Position numbers and translations under genes: made by a program. From Pseudarthrobacter sulfonivorans (lineage in GTDB: Bacteria; Actinomycetota; Actinomycetes; Actinomycetales; Micrococcaceae): a DNA stretch of 64,000 nucleotides. The DNA lies in the NCBI RefSeq assembly GCF_001484605.1, contig NZ_CP013747.1:1240001-1304000 (forward strand), in the 5' to 3' direction. This document shows positions 60,001 to 64,000 of the stretch, piece after piece (within the stretch, counting starts at the first letter, position 1; every line of letters starts with the position of its first letter). The notes beneath the pieces were generated by a model. That model made no database searches. It saw nothing but the letters and a program-made list of their open reading frames with translations, and was not told the origin of the DNA.

Positions 60001-60816
60001 CAGTTCTCTCTGGCCAACACCCTGGCCGTGGCCCGCGCGGCCAAGCGGCTCCTGCTCCTCGGTGACCCGCAGCAGCTGCCACAGGTCACGCAGGGCTCGC
60101 ACCCGGAGCCCGTGGACGAGTCCGCCCTGGGCTGGCTCGCTGCCGGGCACGCCACCCTCCCCGGCGAACTGGGCTACTTCCTGGCGGACAGTTGGCGCAT
60201 GCACCCGGACCTGTGCCGGGCCGTGTCCGTCCTCAGCTACGACGGAAAACTCGAAGCTGCGCCTGCGGCATCCCTCCGCAGCCTCGCGGAACTGCCGGCC
60301 GGGGTGGAAACAGTCTTTGTGGACCACAGCGGGAACACCAAGTCCTCCGCAGAGGAAGCTACCGAGGTGGTCCGTCAGGCCCAGCGGCACATCGGGCTGA
60401 AATGGCTTCCCGGCGACGACAAGCCGGCCAGGCCCCTGAACCCGGAAGACATCCTGGTGGTGGCCGCTTACAACGCCCAGGTCCAGCTGATCCGGCAGGC
60501 CCTGCACGACGCCGGGCTGCCGGATGTCCGGGTGGGCACGGTGGACAAGTTCCAGGGCCAGGAGGCGCCGGTGGTCCTGGTGTCCATGGCCTGCTCCGCA
60601 GTTGCCGAGGCTCCGCGCGGGGCCGAATTCCTGTTGAACCGGAACCGGATCAACGTGGCTGTGTCACGGGGCCAGTGGCGGGCCGTGATCATCCGCTCCC
60701 CCGAGCTCACGAATTACATGCCGGCCAAACCGGCGGTGCTGGAGGAACTTGGCGCCTTCATCGGCCTCAGCGCGGGTCTTCTCAGCCCTGGTAGTCACAG
60801 CCGCGCAACACCCTGA
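57097..60816 (+). CDS. TM0106-family RecB-like nuclease fused to an SF1 helicase
   Basis: 1239 residues from GTG 57097. Domains in order: PD-(D/E)XK nuclease (YADFIVNEA, YEVWDTKLA, LLQLAAYGDQLI, residues about 130-185), Cys motif FCGRCNYCAEQ (about 255), RNase H-like 3'-5' exonuclease (DIFFDFEGDPLWQD about 358; YNEYDCLSTLRLR about 550), then Upf1/Dna2-like helicase with Walker A QGPPGTGKTYVGS (about 855), DEAGQFSLANT, GDPQQLPQV, DKFQGQEAPVVLVSM and NVAVSRGQWRAV. A DNA repair or RNA/DNA-processing role is likely; no partner gene is adjacent. Confidence 0.92.
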   Translation: MFLLDPASADPGTVDPRLADPRPSAPQDLVFSASDLVAASECEYRTLRILDEKLGRSPKAQFPDDEMQRRAGALGDKHEAKVLAGLIAQYGAWDASRGAGVYSIERGENTRGELLAKHAETELALRAGADVVFQATFFDGEFLGYADFIVNEAAGTGNPGRYEVWDTKLARHAKVGALLQLAAYGDQLIGMGLDPSPRVTLVLGAVVDGDYVRSHHSLPDLLPVFRERRDRFRALTAAHHEAGSAVQWQQPGVAFCGRCNYCAEQVQSHRDLLMVGGMTTLRRKKLVADHITTIDALADLPLSKATGSVARLRDQARMQLGRDVPDGSRTFARDGEEHTVTFKVLPENALAEIPKPSPGDIFFDFEGDPLWQDPATSKWGLEYLFGVIEAPVFDGDAADAHAADKPVFRPFWAHSRNEERQAFLDFLAYVEERRARYPDMHVYHYAAYEKSALRNLSVTHLAGEDIVDNWLRDGLLVDLYATARHSLRISEPSYSIKKLEPLYMGSNLRSGDVKDAGASVVAYAGYCAARDDGDAAAAAHILASISDYNEYDCLSTLRLRDWLLGLRGTADRHGTADDGGRPAPSSAAAVAPPPIPEPEPTPEERRLQAYLAGLPDNRPWTNDERAIAMVAAATGYHRRERKQFWWEHFDRTESEIDHWSEHRNVFVVDTAEILTDWEVAKPTARMRTRTLRLAGVMSEGSEFKPGSTWCRLYDSPVPDGLDDPLGTTTGRGFTFGTLVTAVEDHPRVAGQTMITIEERETGKVPAYPHIPVALTEDQPIRTASIEAALAELAQSVGASVPVLPEHPGVDILRKVPPRFHSMPGPAAVGKDVTGAADYVTAITATLLDLDHSYVAVQGPPGTGKTYVGSHVIARLVEQGWKIGVVGQSHAVVENMLCTAIETAGVDPARVAKKLAAPHPVLWHRTSDDDVAALLASPGGCLVGGTAWTMTGRSVPAGCLDLLVIDEAGQFSLANTLAVARAAKRLLLLGDPQQLPQVTQGSHPEPVDESALGWLAAGHATLPGELGYFLADSWRMHPDLCRAVSVLSYDGKLEAAPAASLRSLAELPAGVETVFVDHSGNTKSSAEEATEVVRQAQRHIGLKWLPGDDKPARPLNPEDILVVAAYNAQVQLIRQALHDAGLPDVRVGTVDKFQGQEAPVVLVSMACSAVAEAPRGAEFLLNRNRINVAVSRGQWRAVIIRSPELTNYMPAKPAVLEELGAFIGLSAGLLSPGSHSRATP

Positions 60817-60857
60817 GAAACCGTGTTCTCACCGCTGAATCAAGGTAAGTTCGTGGG

Positions 60858-62081
60858 GTGACCTCCCAGAGCAACAGGTTGCCTGTCGGCGCCCTGATAG
60901 TCCTTGCCGCCATCGGCTTCACCGCCATCACCACCGAACTCCTGCCCTCCGGCCTGCTGCCCCAGATCAGCGCCGACTTCCGGGTCTCCGAGGCGACCGC
61001 CGGCTACCTGACGGCCGGTTACGCGGCCATCATCGTGGTCACCGTGATCCCTTTATCGCTGCTACTGTCGCGGGTCCCGCGCCACTACTTGCTCATCGCG
61101 TTGATCCTGTTCTTCGCGGCCAGTAACGCCTTGGTGGCCATCGTCTCCGATTTCGGCGCGGCCATGGGTTCACGCGTGGTGGGCGGCATCGCGCACGGCC
61201 TGCTGTGGTCCGCCATGGCCCCGTTTGTGGCGCGGATCGTCCCCGCCCACAAAGTGGGCAAGGCACTGGCCATCGTGTTCAGCGGCAACAGCCTGGGACT
61301 GGCCATCGGCGCCCCGGTGGGCACCGCCCTGGGCAACATCGTCGGCTGGCGCGCGGCGTTCCTGGTCCTGGCCGCCTCCGGGGTGGTGCTGGCGCTCCTT
61401 GCCGTGTGGCTGCTTCCCCCGGTGCGGCGCATCCCCGATGCTCCGCACCCATCCATCCGCAAGGCGATCGGCCAGCCGGGAGTGAAGACTGTCGCCGTTG
61501 GCTGGCCGCTGATGCTCATGGCCCATTTCGCCTTGTTCACCTACATTGCGCCGTTCTTGCGCGAGGTCCGGCTGCCCGACTTCAGCATCCCGCTGTCTAT
61601 CAGTGTTCTCGGTGTTGCCGGGTTGGTGGGCATCTGGATCGCTGGCATCACCGTGGATTCCCGTCCGCGGCGCTGGCTCCTGATCACCGTCGCCGGCGTT
61701 GTAGTGTCCGTGTCCTTGCTCCCGCTGGTGGGAAGCGTCCTGCCGGCCTTGGCGCTGCCGGTCACGCTGGTCCTGATGTTGGTCTGGGGCACAGGCATCG
61801 GCGCGATGGGGATCTACAACCAGTCCGCCATCCTCCGGGCCGGCGGCGAGTACAGGGACGCCGCCAACGGCCTGACGGTACTGACCATCCAGATCGGGAT
61901 CATGATCGGCGCGATGTTCGGCGCCGCCGCCCTCACCCTTGCGGGGCCGCTCCTGATCCCGATCGCCGCCGCAGTCCCCGCCGTCGTCGCGTTTGTGCTG
62001 ATCCTTGCCGGACGGCGGCACGCCTATCCGCCGGGGCCGAAGGAACGCCAAGCCACTTTGGCCGAAGCAACGTCCCCATAG
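60858..62081 (+). CDS. MFS exporter (DHA1, AraJ/YdhP-like)
   Basis: 407 residues from GTG 60858, twelve membrane segments. AraJ/sugar-efflux-like signature GLLPQISADFRVSEATAGYL, GRVVGGIAHGLLW-like SRVVGGIAHGLLWSAMAPFV and FSGNSLGLAIGAPVGTALG. Probably exports small drugs, arabinose-like or nucleoside compounds. Preceded by a TGAGAA-N6-TTCTCA repeat overlapping the stop of the nuclease gene. Confidence 0.87.
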   Translation: MTSQSNRLPVGALIVLAAIGFTAITTELLPSGLLPQISADFRVSEATAGYLTAGYAAIIVVTVIPLSLLLSRVPRHYLLIALILFFAASNALVAIVSDFGAAMGSRVVGGIAHGLLWSAMAPFVARIVPAHKVGKALAIVFSGNSLGLAIGAPVGTALGNIVGWRAAFLVLAASGVVLALLAVWLLPPVRRIPDAPHPSIRKAIGQPGVKTVAVGWPLMLMAHFALFTYIAPFLREVRLPDFSIPLSISVLGVAGLVGIWIAGITVDSRPRRWLLITVAGVVVSVSLLPLVGSVLPALALPVTLVLMLVWGTGIGAMGIYNQSAILRAGGEYRDAANGLTVLTIQIGIMIGAMFGAAALTLAGPLLIPIAAAVPAVVAFVLILAGRRHAYPPGPKERQATLAEATSP

Positions 62082-62155
62082 CCTCCAGACGGCGCCGAAA
62101 CGTCCACATAGGCCCCTCCCGCGCGGGGCTGGCGGGGAGCCTGTCAGGGGGCCTC

Positions 62156-62485
62156 TCAGCGGGCCCGAAAGTCCCGGAACGATCCGTCGGCCGCGGAGAT
62201 GGACTCCTCCACCCGTTCCACCCGGCCGGGCGCGTTCTCCGACCTCAGCCAGTCCAGGAGCTTTTGGACCTGCTGCTCCGGCCCTTCGGCCTCGATGGAC
62301 ACCGAGCCGTCGTCGAGGTTTCTCACCACGCCCTTGAGCGCCAGTTCGTCGGCCTTGCCCATTGTCCAGAAACGGAATCCGACCCCCTGCACCACGCCAA
62401 AGACACGGGCGGAGACCCGGATATCGCCGCTATCGTGGCCAGGGATATCCCGACTGGAGTCACGCCGGCGCCCGGAAAACCTCAT
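62156..62485 (-). CDS. acyP: Acylphosphatase
   Basis: 109 residues. Catalytic loop GVVQGVGFRFWTM with the conserved Arg and Asn in VVRNLDDGSVSIEAEG, and C-terminal WLRSENAPGRVERVEES. Hydrolyses acyl phosphates in the cytosol. The first 20 residues (RFSGRRRDSSRDIPGHDSGD) are not conserved; a downstream GTG could be the true start. It starts 5 bp after the YceI stop, so it is in the same operon. Confidence 0.9.
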   Translation of the reverse strand: MRFSGRRRDSSRDIPGHDSGDIRVSARVFGVVQGVGFRFWTMGKADELALKGVVRNLDDGSVSIEAEGPEQQVQKLLDWLRSENAPGRVERVEESISAADGSFRDFRAR

Positions 62486-62490
62486 GGCCG

Positions 62491-63036
62491 TCAGGACTGC
62501 TTGACCAGCGCCGCTTCGACGTTGATCTTGACCTTGTCGCTGACCAGCAGGCCGCCGGCTTCCAGTGCGGCGTTCCAGGTCAGGCCGAACTCCTTGCGGC
62601 TAATCTCGCACTCCGCGGAGAATCCTGCGCGGGTGGCACCAAAGGGGTCCACTGCCACCCCGGTGAACTCGACCTCCAGCTCCACCGGCTTGGTGATTCC
62701 GCGGATGGTGAGATCGCCCGTGAGCGTGTAATCCTCGCCGTCGCCCTCCACCGAGGTGGCCCGGAACGTCATCTCGGGGTACTCCTCCACATCGAAGAAG
62801 TCCGCCCCCTTCACATGCCCGTCGCGGTTGGCGTCGCCGGAATCGAAGCTGGCCGTTTTGACCGTGGCGTGAAGCGAAGCGTCGGCGAGGGATGAGCCAA
62901 CGCGGGCTTTGGCCGAGGCGTCCGTGAAACGTCCGCGGACCTTGCTGATGCCCGCGTGCCGGACAGTGAAGCCAATCTCGCTGTGCGACATGTCCAGGGT
63001 CCAGACGCCCGAGGTAAGGCCTGAAGGTAGGGTCAC
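62491..63036 (-). CDS. YceI-family polyisoprenoid-binding protein
   Basis: 181 residues from GTG 63036, supported by AAGGAGATG upstream; an ATG at 63099 would place a hairpin in the coding region. Lipocalin-like beta-barrel: WTLDMSHSEIGFTVRHAGIS, FDSGDANRDGHVKGADFFDV, YTLTGDLTIRGITKPVELEV, EFGLTWNAALEAGGLLVSDK. Binds isoprenoid lipids. No signal peptide is seen, so a cytoplasmic version. Confidence 0.9.
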   Translation of the reverse strand: MTLPSGLTSGVWTLDMSHSEIGFTVRHAGISKVRGRFTDASAKARVGSSLADASLHATVKTASFDSGDANRDGHVKGADFFDVEEYPEMTFRATSVEGDGEDYTLTGDLTIRGITKPVELEVEFTGVAVDPFGATRAGFSAECEISRKEFGLTWNAALEAGGLLVSDKVKINVEAALVKQS

Positions 63037-63066
63037 TTTTGCATCTCCTTTGTGGGAAACAGTGCT

Positions 63067-63097
63067 GTGGAAACCGGCCAGGACGACCGGTTTCCAC
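63067..63097. repeat. 11-bp inverted repeat upstream of yceI
   Basis: GTGGAAACCGG-N9-CCGGTTTCCAC, perfect. 30 bp before the YceI GTG and about 100 bp after the stop of the upstream gene. Without a T-run on either side; an operator or a weak terminator. Confidence 0.55.
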
Positions 63098-63111
63098 ACT
63101 GCTTCACTCCG

Positions 63112-63174
63112 GAGTTTTTGTCCAGATACTGACCCTAAATCCGCCCCCAGATGCCGTTAACTGGACGAAAACTC
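63112..63174. repeat. 14-bp inverted repeat between the X25 fusion gene and yceI
   Basis: GAGTTTTTGTCCAG at 63112-63125 and CTGGACGAAAACTC at 63161-63174, 13 of 14 complementary, with a 35-bp spacer. Together with the repeat at 63067 it accounts for most of this 158-bp spacer. Confidence 0.5.
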
Positions 63175-63194
63175 GTCGGGCTGGGCGGGCCCGG

Positions 63195-64000
63195 TCAGTT
63201 GATGGTGATGTCCCGCGTGCGGTGGTCGTAGCGGATGGTGACAGTGCCGCCGTCGTGGTGCAGTTCGTGGTTGGGGCCATCGAACGTGCCGAACGCGCCA
63301 TAGTTCTCGTCCCACGAGCGGTTCAGGGCGATCTTGAAGGTGTAAGAGCCGGCGGGCAGGTCGGCGCTGATCTTCCACAGCTGGTCCAGGGCATCGAGCG
63401 TCAGCTGGGCCTCGTCGTACTGCGGGGCCCAGTTTTCCGGCGCGCCCAGGATGGTGTTGAAGTCGCCGGCTACCGCAACGGCCTCGGGCTGCGGGAAAGT
63501 CTCCACAGCGGGCGCTTCTGCCGTTGCCTTGGTCGCAGCCTTAGCCGCAGTTTTGGGGGCTGCCTTGCGCGAGCGGACGGCCTTGACCACGGGCTCCACG
63601 GCGTCCTCAATGGCGTCTTCGATGGCCTTCGCGGCCTTCCCGACGGCGTCGGCGGCCTTCTTAGCGGGAGTCCGCTTCGCCGGGGCCTTCTTAGCGGGAG
63701 CAACCTTGACTGCCGCTGCCGGTGCCGGTGCCGGCGGAATGGCGACGTCGGCAGGAACCGGAGTGCCGGCGTCGAGCGCTGTGGCGAAGGAATCCGCATC
63801 GGGGAACGCGACCGTGGCGCGCATGCCGTCATCGGTGATGGTCCAGCCGGAACGGCCCTTGACCAGCCAGCCGGCCTTGACCAGCTTCGCCGTGGCGGAC
63901 GTGAGCGTCTTGTGCCCGCGCGGAATGCCGCCGCTGAGCAGCGTAGCCTCGTGATCACTGAACGGCACGCGCGAGGTGGCTTCCGCCAGAACCTCGCCGG
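63195..64000 (-). CDS. wHTH / histone H1-like linker / X25 carbohydrate-binding fusion protein (partial)
   Basis: At least 268 residues; the frame is open to the right edge (GEVLAEATSRVPFSDHEATL), so the N-terminus is outside. Order: (1) short winged-helix-like region, LTSATAKLVKAGWLVKGRSG WTITDDG; (2) Ala/Lys/Pro-rich H1-like linker (APAKKAPAKRTPAKKAADAV, AIEDAIEDAVEPV, RKAAPKTAAKAATKATAEAP); (3) C-terminal early-set domain like the X25 module of Bacillus pullulanases (NTILGAPENWAPQYDEAQLT; DLPAGSYTFKIALNRSWDEN YGAFG). The linker predicts DNA or nucleoid contact, X25 predicts alpha-glucan contact. Cellular role unknown. Confidence 0.75.
   Translation of the reverse strand, partial: GEVLAEATSRVPFSDHEATLLSGGIPRGHKTLTSATAKLVKAGWLVKGRSGWTITDDGMRATVAFPDADSFATALDAGTPVPADVAIPPAPAPAAAVKVAPAKKAPAKRTPAKKAADAVGKAAKAIEDAIEDAVEPVVKAVRSRKAAPKTAAKAATKATAEAPAVETFPQPEAVAVAGDFNTILGAPENWAPQYDEAQLTLDALDQLWKISADLPAGSYTFKIALNRSWDENYGAFGTFDGPNHELHHDGGTVTIRYDHRTRDITIN

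Noticed and set aside
57052..60507. Continuous 1151-codon minus-strand frame opposite the nuclease-helicase
   Set aside because: Shadow frame typical of GC-rich DNA; the plus-strand protein has clear motifs throughout.
57097..60816. Nuclease-helicase as core of an antiphage defence island
   Set aside because: Neighbours (TerC, MFS, acylphosphatase, YceI) are ordinary; no methylase, toxin, retron or other defence partner is nearby.
60814..60831. TGAGAA-N6-TTCTCA repeat before the MFS gene as an operator
   Set aside because: Only 6-bp arms, overlaps the stop codon of the nuclease gene and has no neighbouring regulator; could be chance.
1..64000. tRNA genes, rRNA genes or CRISPR arrays
   Set aside because: No cloverleaf-forming sequence with tRNA consensus and no regularly spaced direct repeats were recognised by reading.

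Overview
The window is GC-rich and gene-dense, with many ATGA/GTGA stop-start overlaps and frequent GTG starts. Protein content (CmtR-type ArsR regulator, glutathione-independent formaldehyde dehydrogenase, tripartite tricarboxylate transporter, TerC, FdhF/YdeP, TM0106-type nuclease-helicase) fits the Micrococcaceae, most likely Arthrobacter sensu lato (inference from family content, no database search made). It reads as chromosomal accessory and metabolic DNA. I saw no tRNA, rRNA, CRISPR array or prophage; one complete IS630-type element is present.

Layout. 1-6.2 kb: tail of an AlbA_2/RecG-like protein, a chimeric gene relic, a CmtR/CDF metal efflux pair, a divergent XRE regulator/DHA2 exporter pair, a RidA gene with a hybrid 5' end, an alpha/beta hydrolase and a frameshifted methyltransferase. 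6.4-13 kb: ion channel, ABC-2 exporter, membrane protein, and a Ser/Thr kinase overlapping a lipoprotein gene. 13-17.3 kb: two acetyltransferases, a second alpha/beta hydrolase, formaldehyde dehydrogenase and a D,D-carboxypeptidase. 17.3-30.4 kb: polar amino acid ABC transporter, hydroxyacid dehydrogenase, small enzymes, membrane proteins, gamma-glutamylcysteine ligase-like enzyme and an ArsR/SRPBCC operon. 30.8-37.6 kb: tricarballylate/citrate-type uptake and oxidation (GntR, TcuA, TctCBA), with an IS630 element inserted exactly at the tctA stop codon. 37.6-40.7 kb: small stress and housekeeping genes. 40.7-51.2 kb: a carbohydrate locus (two glycoside hydrolase-like proteins, TIM-barrel epimerase, dehydrogenase, sugar ABC transporter, ROK regulator) with a broken Gfo/Idh/MocA oxidoreductase. 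51.2-64 kb: beta-lactamase-fold pseudoenzyme, FdhF/YdeP molybdoenzyme, TerC, giant nuclease-helicase, MFS exporter, YceI and acylphosphatase, and the start of an unusual wHTH/H1-like/X25 fusion.

Two themes stand out. First, gene relics are common (alpha/beta hydrolase + RibD chimera, GNAT 5' end fused to RidA, ICMT, FecCD tail, hydroxyacid oxidase tail, DUF1801, SRPBCC, Gfo/Idh), and three copies of one hydrolase cassette lie within 15 kb, so the region has been rearranged. Second, several regulators sit beside well-formed palindromes or repeats that are probably their operators (CmtR, XRE, TetR, ArsR, GntR), and the terC leader contains a long-range inverted repeat that covers its ribosome binding site. 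Any single frameshift could be a sequencing error; relics missing large segments cannot be.
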